64,000 nt of DNA from Phycisphaerae bacterium (GCA_027078365.1 JALWYQ010000001.1:1-64000); one strand, 5' to 3'; counted from the first letter of the stretch, positions 36,902-46,671 are shown. A program made the numbers and translations. Notes: generated by a model not told the origin, from the letters alone.

Positions 36902-38032
36902 TTAGAAATCACAGAAGTCGCAAAAGACACTATCTCCAATGGCAAGAGATGACTCTGATAAAAATAAATAACCGTCTTTTTCTACAAGATTGCCTTGGCG
37001 GATATGGTATTTTATGGTCTGCGCAAATACATCGTAGATATCTTTACCTGTAATCTCTTTGAATAACTTTAAGTTAATTCCTTCGCGTAATCGCAACATC
37101 AAGACAGCACTCTCACAGAGAAAATCTTTGTCTGATATATGGGTAGTATTTCCAGTTGCCCGCTTTTTTGCCTCAATAAGCTGTATATACTTATCAATAT
37201 CACAGACGTTGTCGATACGCTTACTGTCATAGCTAGACGAAGCGCCTGCGCCCAAACCTATATAGCTTCTATTGTACCAGTAGGATAAGTTATGGTCGCA
37301 ACGAAAACCTTGCTTTGAGAAATTTGAGATTTCGTACTGCTCAAACCCTGCTTGCGACAATTTAGAGATTGTAAGTTCATACATCTGTCTCTCAAGATCT
37401 TCGTTGACCCTTTTGAACTCTGATTTGTTTAGTTTATCAAAAAATTTAGTTCCTTTTTCATAGCTAAGACTATACGCCGAGATATGCTGCGGCGATAATT
37501 CAATTGCCCTTTCTAGATTTTCATTCCAACGAGAGAGGCTCTGCTTAGGTAGTGCAAAAATTAAGTCTAGTGATATATTCGTAAATCCAGCACTTACAGC
37601 ATTATCATACACTTCCACAATTGTTTTTGCTTTGTATGGACGAGTAAGTAGAGATAATTCATCATCAAAGAAAGATTGAGCTCCTATCGAAAGTCTATTT
37701 ACACCTGCATCTTTAAAATCTTTAAGCTCTACCAGTGATACTTGAGATGGGTTAACTTCAATGCTAAATTCATCAACATTACCTACAATTTCTAATATTC
37801 CATACAACAATCGCATGAGTTCTTTGTGAGGTATTGCTGAAGGTGAGCCCCCACCAATGTAGCAGGTTTTTAGTTTATCGAGATTTAAATCAAAGCTCAA
37901 TAATTCCTTTAGAAGTGCATCTATATAGCACGAGTAATCAAACTCTCTTTTGATAGGAACACTAAAGAAGTTGCAATAATCACATTTTCTTGTGCAAAAC
38001 GGAATGTGTACATAGATGGAATGGATATCCAT
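36902..38032 (-). CDS. hemW: HemW-like radical SAM protein
   Basis: 376 residues. IYVHIPFCTRKCDYCNFFS near the N-terminus holds the CX3CX2C cluster ligands plus the extra family Cys position. CYIGGGSPSAIP near 60, SIEVNPSQV near 94, RLSIGAQSF near 114, ISLDLIFALPKQS near 152 and ISAYSLSYEKGT near 185 follow. HemW is a haem chaperone related to oxygen-independent coproporphyrinogen oxidase HemN and is often misnamed as such. The shorter length and the lack of the extended HemN N-terminus favour HemW. It is the third gene of hisA-rsgA-hemW, 15 bp after rsgA. Confidence 0.9.
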   Translation of the reverse strand: MDIHSIYVHIPFCTRKCDYCNFFSVPIKREFDYSCYIDALLKELLSFDLNLDKLKTCYIGGGSPSAIPHKELMRLLYGILEIVGNVDEFSIEVNPSQVSLVELKDFKDAGVNRLSIGAQSFFDDELSLLTRPYKAKTIVEVYDNAVSAGFTNISLDLIFALPKQSLSRWNENLERAIELSPQHISAYSLSYEKGTKFFDKLNKSEFKRVNEDLERQMYELTISKLSQAGFEQYEISNFSKQGFRCDHNLSYWYNRSYIGLGAGASSSYDSKRIDNVCDIDKYIQLIEAKKRATGNTTHISDKDFLCESAVLMLRLREGINLKLFKEITGKDIYDVFAQTIKYHIRQGNLVEKDGYLFLSESSLAIGDSVFCDFCDF

Positions 38033-38047
38033 TAAAGCACGCCTGTA

Positions 38048-39274
38048 TTAATATTCTGGTTTGGCATTCAAATCTTCAAGAATGCGCAGATAACTACGAT
38101 ATCTTAATTGGGATATTTCACCCCTCTCAAGTGCTTGCTTAACAGCACAATTAGGTTCGTGTGTATGTGAACAATTTGTGTAATGACAGGAATCTGCATA
38201 TTCAGCAAACTCATCGAAGTACCATTTAAGGTCGTCAGCATCCATTGCCCATATTCCAAACTCTCTGATGCCAGGTGTATCGATAATCCATATATCCTTT
38301 TCAATTTCGTAAAGCCGAGAACTTGTAGTTGTGTGACGACCAAGCCCTGTAGCACCATGAACAGTGCCAACCTTTGCATCGACATCTGGCGATATTGCAT
38401 TTAGAAGCGAACTCTTACCCGTTCCACTATGACCAACAAAAACGCATAGTTTGCCTTGCAATTCATTGGTAAGCTCTTTGATACCGATTCCCTTAGAAGC
38501 AGAGGATTCAATAACCTTTATTCCAATCTCACGGTACGGAGCTAAGACCTCAAGTTCGTTAGCCTTATCATCATCCTGCATTAAATCAATTTTATTCACA
38601 CATATACAGGGAGTGATGCCACCTTTTTGCGCAGCAATTATGTAGCGATCAATCAGAGCTGGTTTTAGAAGAGGCCTACGAATTGAAGCAACAATGACAG
38701 CAACATCAACATTGGCAGCCACTACCCTCTCTACGTTTTTTCTGATAGGATCGGGCCTTGAAAGTTTACTTTTTCTCTCATGTACCCTTTGAATAACTGC
38801 AGTGGAATCTTTTGTTATCGCAAAGTCAACCTTGTCTCCAATGGCAATTTCACTCTTTTGCATCATTGAGAGGTTAGGCCCGAGCAAGCAATCAACAATT
38901 TCACCATCGCATTGGACTCTACAACCCTTGGCGTTTGCACTAACAACAATACCGCTTTTACTATCACTGTAGTTCAGTTGCTGTGTTTGTGATTCTACAG
39001 ATTCAATAATAGAATTGAGTCCATCTTCTTCGATTACTTTAAGCGCCCAATCGTCAATTGTGAGATCATCCACCTTAGAATACTTTTGGAACATGACCAT
39101 ATTTTCATGGTCACCTTTTGCACTAAATTCTTTGCGGGTATGGCGACGTTTTTTGCGTGCATTAACCTGCGCAGCCTTACGCAGATTCGCAGCACGCTTG
39201 TAAAGCAAACGTTTCTGCGCCTCGTTTAATTTACTCAGCTGTTGCTCGAAATATTTTCGCTTACTCTTTTTCAC
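38048..39274 (-). CDS. rsgA: Ribosome small-subunit-dependent GTPase A with basic N-terminal extension
   Basis: 408 residues, about 60-100 longer than most RsgA. Residues 1-85 are an extra Lys/Arg-rich helical extension (KKSKRKYFEQQL...RKAAQVNARKKRRHTRKE) that could bind rRNA. Next come the OB domain (SGIVVSANAKGCRVQCDG), the circularly permuted GTPase with CVNKIDLM (G4), VGHSGTGKSSLLNAI (G1) and DTPGIREFGIW (G3), then the zinc finger CHYTNCSHTHEPNC. RsgA checks 30S maturation. The start is GTG at 39274, sharing one base with the hisA stop (TAGTG), so translation is coupled. Confidence 0.95.
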   Translation of the reverse strand: MKKSKRKYFEQQLSKLNEAQKRLLYKRAANLRKAAQVNARKKRRHTRKEFSAKGDHENMVMFQKYSKVDDLTIDDWALKVIEEDGLNSIIESVESQTQQLNYSDSKSGIVVSANAKGCRVQCDGEIVDCLLGPNLSMMQKSEIAIGDKVDFAITKDSTAVIQRVHERKSKLSRPDPIRKNVERVVAANVDVAVIVASIRRPLLKPALIDRYIIAAQKGGITPCICVNKIDLMQDDDKANELEVLAPYREIGIKVIESSASKGIGIKELTNELQGKLCVFVGHSGTGKSSLLNAISPDVDAKVGTVHGATGLGRHTTTSSRLYEIEKDIWIIDTPGIREFGIWAMDADDLKWYFDEFAEYADSCHYTNCSHTHEPNCAVKQALERGEISQLRYRSYLRILEDLNAKPEY

Positions 39275-39990
39275 TAATATCCAGCAGCTTTCAGAGCATC
39301 TTTAAGATTAATATTTCCTTCATATAAAGAACGACCAATCACCGCACCACCAACAGAAATTTTCTCAAGGGCAATAATATCATCAACCGTAGTTACCCCG
39401 CCAGCAGCAACAACAGAAGTTTCAACCGCTTCAACTAGGCTGCGCGTTCTTTCAAGGTTAGGTCCTGCAAGCATACCATCTTTTGTTATGTCGGTATATA
39501 TAATCGCAGCTATTGGAAGTTTGGCTGCCTTTTGTGCAAATTCAATAAGCGACTCCTGAGCTTCTTTAAGCCAGCCGTGAGTGGCAACCTTATCGCCTCT
39601 AGCATCCAGTCCGAGAACTAGTTTATTTGGATACTTTTTCGCCATATCACTAAACCAATCAAACTCGGCCACTGCACGGGTACCAATTATCAATCTCTCA
39701 ATACCCGTTTCAAGCAGAGACTTAATTGCTGCCTCGTCTCTAATGCCACCACCAACTTCTACCTTTAAGTTAGTATTGCTCGCAATATTTTCAATCGCTT
39801 TGAGATTTATAGGCTCTCCAGCCTTTGCACCGTCGAGGTCTATAACATGTAACCACTTAGCGCCAAGGTCTTGAAATTCTTTGGCCTGGTCTGTTGGATT
39901 ATCCCTGTATGTAATCTGCTTGTCATATTCTCCCTGAACAAGACGTACGCACTTTCCATCAATCAAATCAATAGCTGGTAGAATATCCAT
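39274..39990 (-). CDS. hisA: ProFAR isomerase (HisA)
   Basis: 238 residues of a (beta/alpha)8 barrel. ILPAIDLIDGKCVRLVQG opens it (Asp8 base), VEVGGGIRD near residue 77, LVLGLDARGDKVATHGW near 124 and the acid IIYTDITKDGMLAGPN near 162; the C-terminal VVAAGGVTTVDDI and GAVIGRSLYEG carry the second phosphate site. It opens the Amadori step of histidine synthesis. It is apart from hisE-hisG and heads an operon with rsgA and hemW. A dual TrpF role (PriA) is possible but not indicated. Confidence 0.96.
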   Translation of the reverse strand: MDILPAIDLIDGKCVRLVQGEYDKQITYRDNPTDQAKEFQDLGAKWLHVIDLDGAKAGEPINLKAIENIASNTNLKVEVGGGIRDEAAIKSLLETGIERLIIGTRAVAEFDWFSDMAKKYPNKLVLGLDARGDKVATHGWLKEAQESLIEFAQKAAKLPIAAIIYTDITKDGMLAGPNLERTRSLVEAVETSVVAAGGVTTVDDIIALEKISVGGAVIGRSLYEGNINLKDALKAAGY

Positions 39991-40113
39991 ATCATTGTTC
40001 CATTTATAATAGTAGAAGATTAAAGTATGAATAGGAATTTTAGATTAAAAGACTATGGCTTTCAATAAAAAAGAGCCCTTGCCGAGGACTTTGTCTTAAG
40101 CCCTACTTCTGGC

Positions 40114-41028
40114 CTATTTTTTAACTTGGAAATCCCTAGTAGTCAAGAGGGCTAAAAAACCTCCTAGCAATAAGATTGAGCCAAATACAATCTGGCCAAT
40201 CCCCATCATTTCTCCAGAGACAATATTCCCCAATACAAGAACCAGAAATGGCTGTAACAAGCCAACAAGAAGTGGAATAGTTGCGCCTAGATATTTGATT
40301 GTAAATAGATATAGCATATGGGCAAAAGAAATTGCAGCAACGCCAGAAACACTTAGGAGCAACCATGTTTTTGCATCCGTTGGAAAATCAGAGATACTAC
40401 TGCCACTAAAGAGTGTGGTAATAGCTAAAAGTATTGTCGTGTAAATCGCAATTACAATAAATAACTGTCGTGAGTCATGCTCCCTAAATGATCGCCTCAA
40501 CATAACTGTATAGCTACTCCAACCTATTGCTGCGCATGTTACCAAAGCGACACCAACCGCTGTTGGAGAAGTAGAAAACGCTCCTGAATATGCCAATAGC
40601 CCAAACAAGCCAAAGATGGAAATCAAAAAGGAAAACCAAAATTTTAAACTACGATACAAGAATCTCTCATCACTTAGAAATATGATTACCAAAAGTGGAG
40701 TCCACACTACCTGTGACTTCATCAGCATAACAGCCAATCCTGCATTGATGTGATGCATAGAAGAGACCCAAAAGAATTGAATCATAGTATTCAATACACT
40801 TGGAATAATAGCAAGCTTCCAAATTGCATGGTCAAACTCTTTCTTTGAGATTGACCAAAAAAGCCACGGCAACCAAAATACAGTCGCAATAAAATAAAGG
40901 CATATTGTCTCTACAAGAATGTTTAGAGTTGATGATAGCTCTCTAATAACTACGGGCCCAACCGAGCGAAACAACAAGACTAACAGTAGCGCCACTATCG
41001 CAAATCTAGTTCTTTTTGTTTTCATCAA
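40114..41028 (-). CDS. EamA/DMT-family transporter
   Basis: 304 residues with about ten hydrophobic helices in two five-helix halves, the layout of drug/metabolite EamA exporters. It starts with a basic MMKTKRTR and ends with a short cytosolic KK tail. Substrate unknown; family members export amino acids, purines or similar metabolites. Its ATG overlaps the stop of the upstream 575-aa gene by 4 bp (ATGA), so the two are translationally coupled and probably act on one pathway. Confidence 0.88.
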   Translation of the reverse strand: MMKTKRTRFAIVALLLVLLFRSVGPVVIRELSSTLNILVETICLYFIATVFWLPWLFWSISKKEFDHAIWKLAIIPSVLNTMIQFFWVSSMHHINAGLAVMLMKSQVVWTPLLVIIFLSDERFLYRSLKFWFSFLISIFGLFGLLAYSGAFSTSPTAVGVALVTCAAIGWSSYTVMLRRSFREHDSRQLFIVIAIYTTILLAITTLFSGSSISDFPTDAKTWLLLSVSGVAAISFAHMLYLFTIKYLGATIPLLVGLLQPFLVLVLGNIVSGEMMGIGQIVFGSILLLGGFLALLTTRDFQVKK

Positions 41029-42752
41029 CTAAGACTTGAAACTTCATAACGACCATTGGATATACATATTCTCTTTTGGAATGATTTTCTTGAGATAAAC
41101 TCATACTCATCATCTGCTAGAAGAACAACGATATCTTTATCAACCGTTATCGTTATCTCCATACTAGCATCTCTAGAGAGAAGTACATTTGCCATAGTGA
41201 TTGCCTTTTCCAAGCCATCTCCGCGGTAGTAGTTAGCTACCTCGTCGGGATGTGCTAAGCGAGAAGAATCATAAATCGATTCATTCTCCATGCTGCGCAA
41301 CCAATCGTATATCTTTTCATTGTTATAGTCTTTGCAGGCTTCAATAGAAACAGGACAACGCTCAAGAGACGCCTTTAAAAACGGCTGCCACGGACATTCT
41401 CTCATATCACGATACGCATAGAAGGCAAGATCTGCCGTTGTGTTCGTATCACGCTTGTCCTTTAGATAATCAATAATCTCTTCACGCGTCATATCACTTG
41501 ATATTTCAATGCCTTGGTTATCTATAAATCTTTTATCACTACTTGGCAAACGTGCTTCAATTTTACAGAACTCACTGAGCTCAGCTACAAATTGCTCACT
41601 ATCATCCATATACTTATCAAAATAGGTTTTGCATAGACTGCGTCCCTCTTGAGTGTGAATATCAATACCACTTCTCTTGATAAAACGGATTAATTGCTCA
41701 ACGCAAACTCTATCATCAGGTTTGAATGGATGGAAATCTTCCTCGCTAACATCACTAAATATCTTATCCAAAGAATCACTACCAATTCGTATTGGGTTGC
41801 TGTGTTCGTATTGAAACAACACCTCTGCACGAATATACTTATCATCTCCTCTAAGATGACGGCAGAAAACAAAGGACTCTTGGTATTTATGCCTAAACCT
41901 CAGAAAATTCGCAAAGGTTGACATATCCAAATCTACAGTCAAGAAACTAGAGAGCCTCTTTTTAAATTTTTCATAGACATCTTTTGATATTGTTGCGTCT
42001 TCATAGAGACAGTGGATATAGCCACTAGGGTGAGATACTATTGTAATCTCTTCATTGCGCATTGCACGCTGCGCTTTATCTGTTATGGCGGTTCCGTTAA
42101 ACCACATCCCTTTAGTTACAACGCGGCGATTATTTGTTATTGCTCCGTCTTGCAAGTCGATAAAGTTCTGTGAGTGCAGCGGTGTAAGAATCATATACAT
42201 ATCTTCAAGTGAGATACCACACACAATAAACGCCGCTGCAATGTAGAGTGCCGCAAGGGAGACGCATTCTCCAGCACCATGGCTATAGCCCTGCTTATAC
42301 TTAAAAGCGTTCATCGCTTCGATTGTTTCCGTTTTCCAATATGGCAAAACATCACTACTGTATTTATCAAGCCCAAAGTGACGTCTGATACCAATATCAA
42401 AATAGTACTCGTCTCCTTGATAACCAAACAATGCATTACTCTTTGAAATCTCCTCTGGCGAGATAAATGGAGCAAATCTCTTAAGCTCTGTATCCTTATT
42501 ACTCATACCCCAAGTTTCTAGATCAAGATTAAACTCATACTCATCCATAATAAATTGGCGCATGCGCAATAGTTTGCGCCACGGAGATTTATTCTCTATC
42601 TTTTTAAAGGTCGGATGCTCTCTCCATTCCCATAAGACTGGGCTCATAATATTCGCCAGGACTAAGCTGTACATCAATTCTGGAAAGACAAATATCTCCA
42701 TATCTGAAAGTGAGATTGCAGACGAATATTTTTCAAGCTGTTTACTATCCAT
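41025..42752 (-). CDS. Large cytosolic protein with a transglutaminase-like Cys-His-Asp pattern
   Basis: 575 residues, no signal peptide or membrane helix. I recognise no named family. The segment YSHGAGECVSLAALYIAAAF (Cys163), followed by LTPLHSQNFIDLQDGAITNNRR (His193, Asp199 or Asp202), has the order and spacing of papain-fold transglutaminase-like enzymes, where Cys starts a helix and His and Asp lie on the next two strands. The C-terminal 200 residues are helical and charged (TREEIIDYLKDKRDTNTTADLAFYAYRDM). It sits between an LMW-phosphatase gene (13 bp upstream) and an EamA transporter (4-bp overlap). The enzyme assignment is inference; the operon is seen. Confidence 0.6.
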   Translation of the reverse strand: MDSKQLEKYSSAISLSDMEIFVFPELMYSLVLANIMSPVLWEWREHPTFKKIENKSPWRKLLRMRQFIMDEYEFNLDLETWGMSNKDTELKRFAPFISPEEISKSNALFGYQGDEYYFDIGIRRHFGLDKYSSDVLPYWKTETIEAMNAFKYKQGYSHGAGECVSLAALYIAAAFIVCGISLEDMYMILTPLHSQNFIDLQDGAITNNRRVVTKGMWFNGTAITDKAQRAMRNEEITIVSHPSGYIHCLYEDATISKDVYEKFKKRLSSFLTVDLDMSTFANFLRFRHKYQESFVFCRHLRGDDKYIRAEVLFQYEHSNPIRIGSDSLDKIFSDVSEEDFHPFKPDDRVCVEQLIRFIKRSGIDIHTQEGRSLCKTYFDKYMDDSEQFVAELSEFCKIEARLPSSDKRFIDNQGIEISSDMTREEIIDYLKDKRDTNTTADLAFYAYRDMRECPWQPFLKASLERCPVSIEACKDYNNEKIYDWLRSMENESIYDSSRLAHPDEVANYYRGDGLEKAITMANVLLSRDASMEITITVDKDIVVLLADDEYEFISRKSFQKRICISNGRYEVSSLS

Positions 42753-42765
42753 ATATCTAAACCTT

Positions 42766-43221
42766 CTATAAGCTATTACTATTTAATGCAATGTTAGCTA
42801 CTTTTTTTACAATACACTTAATACTATCACGACAATCATCTATTGCCATCTGTATCTGCGCAGCATTGGCGATTACACCGCTAGCATCAACAACATCGAA
42901 ATGAATCAATTTAGCTTCACCCGTATAACTGGCAAAATATTCTTTTGCTTCATCGCTAAGAGTTACGATGAAATCAAAATCTAAACCGCAAAGTTCATCC
43001 ACAGATTTCGTGTAGTAAGATGATATATCAATCCCAACACGTGCCATGCTAGCTATGGCAGACTCGCTGAGCTTCGAAGCTGCTACAATACCAGCAGAAA
43101 ACGCAATTAAATCCTCTCCGTAGAGAAACTCTGCCCAGCCCTGAGCAATCTGACTGCGCAGAGCGTTAGCCGTACAAACAAAGAGGACTAGTTTTTTATT
43201 TATCGATTTCAAGAGAAACAT
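42766..43221 (-). CDS. Low-molecular-weight tyrosine phosphatase-like protein
   Basis: 151 residues from ATG 43221; the frame extends to a TTG at 43260 without a ribosome site. The P-loop VCTANALRSQIAQG (CX5RS) near the N-terminus and VDASG near residue 112 (general acid Asp) mark the LMW-PTP/arsenate reductase fold. The two extra redox cysteines of thioredoxin-type ArsC are absent (the loop reads VTLSDEAKEYF), so a phosphatase role is likelier than arsenate reduction. It is first in a three-gene operon with an unassigned protein and an EamA exporter. Confidence 0.82.
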   Translation of the reverse strand: MFLLKSINKKLVLFVCTANALRSQIAQGWAEFLYGEDLIAFSAGIVAASKLSESAIASMARVGIDISSYYTKSVDELCGLDFDFIVTLSDEAKEYFASYTGEAKLIHFDVVDASGVIANAAQIQMAIDDCRDSIKCIVKKVANIALNSNSL

Positions 43222-43311
43222 CCCATATAAAACTAGCTGATTATATATTAATTGCCCCAATTACAACAAACACAAAACTTTATATCTTTGAGAATATTGC
43301 TAATTAAGTAG

Positions 43312-43373
43312 CCCCGCAATCTTGGCGATAACTAACCGTGAGTTGCCGTTTTTTGTTGCCGGTCAACGAGGGG
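43312..43373 (+). promoter_or_regulatory. Structured 5' leader of the PilJ-type chemoreceptor
   Basis: CCCCG (43312-43316) can pair with CGAGGGG (43367-43373) around two hairpins: GGC-GAT-AACT/AGTT-GCC (43324-43347, followed by TTTTTT) and GTTG/CAAC (43355-43367). It resembles a small aptamer or attenuator. No known riboswitch consensus was recognised. Confidence 0.4.
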
Positions 43374-43402
43374 AAAAAATTGTATAAAATAGGAGTTTTT
43401 TA

Positions 43403-44950
43403 ATGAATGCCTTATCAAAATCAATGAATTCAAAAAGTCTAAAGGGAAGATTTGTCTTTGTGTTCTCTTTACTTATTATAGTTGCAGTAGCATCTGTTCT
43501 AATGCAATTTTCCTTTAAAGCCAGCGATAGTAAGGTGATAAATCTTGCTGGCGCCCAAAGAATGCTTTCTCAAAAAATAACCAAGGAAATCTTAATCTAC
43601 AAACAAGACCCTACAAATTCAACTACACTAAAGGCTAGTATCGCACGCTTTGATAATGTGTTAGGTGGTCTTATCTCTGGAGATAAAAAGCTTGGCATAC
43701 CAGCAACAACTGATCCAAAGATTAGCGCACAGCTTAAAGTAGTTAGCCAAATCTGGGAACCGTTTAAAGCTGCAACAGAAAACATTATTAAATCTCCAGA
43801 TACATCACAGGCCGATTTAGATTTTGTACTAAACAACAATTTAAAACTGCTATCAGAAATGAATAAAGCAGTTGGTATGTTTGAGGCGGCAGCTGCCAAT
43901 AAAGTACAAACTGCTCGTGTTATGCAATTATCTCTCCAAACAGTAGTGATAGCTCTAATTGCAGGCGCTTGGCTAGTAGTCGTTATGCCTCTGGTTAAAA
44001 AACTATCTCTACTGATTCATCACACTAAAGATAATGCTGCAAGCTTAACGGAAACATCTTCACGTGTATCTAGCATATCAGAATCTCTTTCAAGCGGTTC
44101 TGTACAGCAGGCTGCTAGTCTGGAAGACGTATCGTCTTCTCTAGAAGAAATGTCTGCCATGACAAAACAAAACGCAGATAACGCACAACAGGCAAATCTT
44201 CTCGCCTCTGATACCAAGACTAATGTCGAAAAGGGCTTGAGATCAATGGAGAGGATGAATGCAGCAATTAGAGAAATTCAGACATCTTCAGACAAGACTG
44301 CACAGATTATCAAAGTTATCGATGAAATCGCTTTCCAAACAAACCTTCTAGCGTTAAACGCTGCTGTAGAAGCAGCAAGGGCTGGAGAGGCAGGTAAAGG
44401 CTTTGCTGTCGTGGCAGAAGAGGTTCGAAACCTAGCTATGAGAAGTGCTGCCGCTGCAAAAGATACATCTGCACTCATTGACGAGAGCGTTCAAAACTCT
44501 CTAAAGGGTGTTGAGATTTCAAATGAAGTTTCAGAGTCTCTAGAGTCTATTAGTAAGTGCATATCTGATACTTCTGACCTAGTGGGTGAAATAGCTGCCG
44601 CAACACAAGAGCAGGCATTAGGTATAGAACAAATTAACCTAGCGTCAACTCAAATGGACCAAGTCACACAAAACAACGCAGAGATTGCAAAGAACGGTCA
44701 GAGCAGTGCATCACAATTGTGTTCTCAGGCGTTGCAGATTCAAGAAGTTGTTCATGAACTGGTATCAATCATTGAAGGTAGCGATGCTGTTAACAATTCA
44801 TACAATGCCCCTATGACGCCTCAAACACCTGTGAGCAGTTTTAAAATCGAAGACTCTCCAGCGCCGCGTTCTAAAAAAGAACAACAAAAAGCAGAGAATG
44901 AAATACCATTTGAAGACGTAAGCACTGAAAAGGCATTTGCTGAATTTTAG
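43403..44950 (+). CDS. Methyl-accepting chemotaxis protein with PilJ-type sensor
   Basis: 515 residues. TM1 about 17-36, then a type IV pili methyl-accepting (PilJ) domain beginning [20 protein letters not shown] (residues 47-66), TM2 about 176-196 and a cytoplasmic signalling hairpin with [20 protein letters not shown] near 310. The PilJ domain suggests sensing linked to surface contact or nitrate/nitrite-like ligands. ATAGGAG precedes the ATG, a structured leader lies upstream and a strong terminator follows. Single gene; CheA/CheW partners are elsewhere. Confidence 0.95.
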   Translation: MNALSKSMNSKSLKGRFVFVFSLLIIVAVASVLMQFSFKASDSKVINLAGAQRMLSQKITKEILIYKQDPTNSTTLKASIARFDNVLGGLISGDKKLGIPATTDPKISAQLKVVSQIWEPFKAATENIIKSPDTSQADLDFVLNNNLKLLSEMNKAVGMFEAAAANKVQTARVMQLSLQTVVIALIAGAWLVVVMPLVKKLSLLIHHTKDNAASLTETSSRVSSISESLSSGSVQQAASLEDVSSSLEEMSAMTKQNADNAQQANLLASDTKTNVEKGLRSMERMNAAIREIQTSSDKTAQIIKVIDEIAFQTNLLALNAAVEAARAGEAGKGFAVVAEEVRNLAMRSAAAAKDTSALIDESVQNSLKGVEISNEVSESLESISKCISDTSDLVGEIAAATQEQALGIEQINLASTQMDQVTQNNAEIAKNGQSSASQLCSQALQIQEVVHELVSIIEGSDAVNNSYNAPMTPQTPVSSFKIEDSPAPRSKKEQQKAENEIPFEDVSTEKAFAEF

Positions 44951-44967
44951 TAGAATGATTTTATCTC

Positions 44968-44998
44968 AAGGGGACAGATGAACTGTCCCCTTTTTTTA
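44968..44998 (+). terminator. Terminator of the PilJ-type chemoreceptor gene
   Basis: AAGGGGACAG/CTGTCCCCTT perfect 10-bp stem with a 5-nt loop, followed by TTTTTTT. Confidence 0.93.
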
Positions 44999-45013
44999 TG
45001 TTCTTTGATACAA

Positions 45014-46270
45014 TCAAACGTTTCCCTCAAAACTTCGACTTTTTTGCCCTGCCGAACTACCAGCAAGCATTCCTGTTGAAAACGCAATCTGAAGATTATA
45101 GCCCCCGCAAGGACCATCAACATCAATTACTTCGCCGGCAAAGAAAAGCGAATCTACAATTTTAGACTGCATTGTCTTTGAATTAATCTCCTTAATAGAC
45201 ACTCCCCCACGTGTAACAGTTGCCTCTTCAATATCTCGAGTGTTTATAATAGAAATTGGAAGTCTCTTTAGAAGGGTTATCAGCCTATTACGACTAGACT
45301 TATCTAGCTGATTGGCAATAAGAGTTTTTTTTCGCGTAGCTAACTGACAAATAACAACCGCTAGAGATTTCGGCAGAAGCCCTGTAAAAATGCCTGCGAG
45401 TTCACGCTTTGGATTACTTCGAATACGATTAACAACTTCTTCTCTGAGTAGATTTTCATCAAAATTTACAAGTGTATCGATAAATAACTCAACAGAACCA
45501 GAAGTAAGCTCATCTACAATTTCTCTACTCACATTCAATACAACAGGACCTCCGATTCCATTAGAAGTAAACACCATTGCTCCACGTAGAGATTGTTTTT
45601 TGTTATTTAACTTAAAAGATATCTCAACATCCTTAAGTGAAACACCAGAGAGTTTTCCTTGTAGCCAATCATCACTAGAGATTAGCCTAACAAGACAAGC
45701 CTTTGGGGGAATTATCTTATGACCAAAAGAAGCTGCAAATTTATAGCCATCACCTCTAGAACCTGTCGATGAAAAGGATTTTCCACCAGTAGCAATAACA
45801 ACTGTCTTTGCAACAATCTCCTTAGATTCGCTACGCAAAAGAAAAAAAGTATCCTTCTTCTCAATTGCATCTATCTTACAATTTCCAATAAACTCAACAC
45901 CGCCTTGCTTGGCGGTATCAACTAAAACTCGCAAAATATCGCTAGCTCTATTGCTAGCAGGAAAAACACAGCCATCTTCTTGAGTGGTTAAGGCTATACC
46001 CTTAGCTTTAAAGAAATCACATAATGACTCTGGCGAGAATTCGTGTGTGCAGTGGCGTAAAAATCTAGAATATGGCTGACAGGTATTTAGAAATTCATCA
46101 ACACTGTGTGCGTGGGTGATATTACAACGACCACCACCGGTTTTTAAGAGTTTGCGACCTGGATTAGGATTCGAGTCCACAACCACCGTTTTAGCGCCGC
46201 TCTGCGCAGACGATATAGCAGCCATTAAACCAGCGGCACCAGCACCAACAATACATACATCTATGTTCAT
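45014..46270 (-). CDS. BaiN/HI0933-family FAD-dependent oxidoreductase
   Basis: 418 residues. The Rossmann motif CIVGAGAAGLMAAISSAQSGAKTVVVD opens it, NPGRKLLKTGGGRCNITH is the family signature near residue 36, TVVIATGGKSFSSTGSRGDGYKFAASFGH near 155 the second FAD region, and AGEVIDVDGPCGGYNLQIAFSTG near 375 the C-terminal FAD site. Cytosolic flavoprotein of the group annotated NAD(P)/FAD-dependent or aminoacetone oxidase family; the physiological substrate is uncertain. AGGTTACG supports ATG 46270. It ends convergently with the PilJ gene and lies just downstream of rnpB. Confidence 0.92.
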   Translation of the reverse strand: MNIDVCIVGAGAAGLMAAISSAQSGAKTVVVDSNPNPGRKLLKTGGGRCNITHAHSVDEFLNTCQPYSRFLRHCTHEFSPESLCDFFKAKGIALTTQEDGCVFPASNRASDILRVLVDTAKQGGVEFIGNCKIDAIEKKDTFFLLRSESKEIVAKTVVIATGGKSFSSTGSRGDGYKFAASFGHKIIPPKACLVRLISSDDWLQGKLSGVSLKDVEISFKLNNKKQSLRGAMVFTSNGIGGPVVLNVSREIVDELTSGSVELFIDTLVNFDENLLREEVVNRIRSNPKRELAGIFTGLLPKSLAVVICQLATRKKTLIANQLDKSSRNRLITLLKRLPISIINTRDIEEATVTRGGVSIKEINSKTMQSKIVDSLFFAGEVIDVDGPCGGYNLQIAFSTGMLAGSSAGQKSRSFEGNV

Positions 46271-46322
46271 CGTAACCTAATCAAATAAAAAAAGAGAGTG
46301 GGTTTATAAGCCGAGTTCTGTA

Positions 46323-46377
46323 CCTGTCACTTGTTTTCGCTTACCCAGCGGTTAGACAAGCTAAAACAAGTGACAGG
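46323..46377 (-). repeat. 55-nt hairpin repeat, copy A (3' arm of rnpB)
   Basis: Outer 15-bp stem CCTGTCACTTGTTTT/AAAACAAGTGACAGG and an inner GCUUGUC/GGUAAGC stem in which two G-U wobbles replace the A-U pairs of copy B. Matches copy B at 51 of 55 positions. Confidence 0.92.
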
Positions 46378-46671
46378 TGGCGATCATTTAACTAGACTTT
46401 CTGTTACCAGAAAGCTCTGCGACGAATCGCACGCGATCTACCCGCTGGCAGATAGCCGGGCAAGCTGAACCAGCATACTTGATCTTGCAGGCGGTGGGGT
46501 TTACCCTGCCATCTTTGTCACCAAAGATGCGGTGCGCTCTTACCGCACCATTTCACCTTTACCTGTTCTCTCAAAAGAGTCATCGGCCGTGTATTTTCTG
46601 TGGCACTTTCCCGCGGATCACTCCGGGTGGCCGTTAGCCACCACCGTGCCCTATCCTGCTCGGACTTTCCT

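Noticed and set aside
42766-43221. Arsenate reductase ArsC
   Set aside because: The CX5R loop is there, but the two redox cysteines of thioredoxin-coupled ArsC are missing, so LMW phosphatase is the better name.
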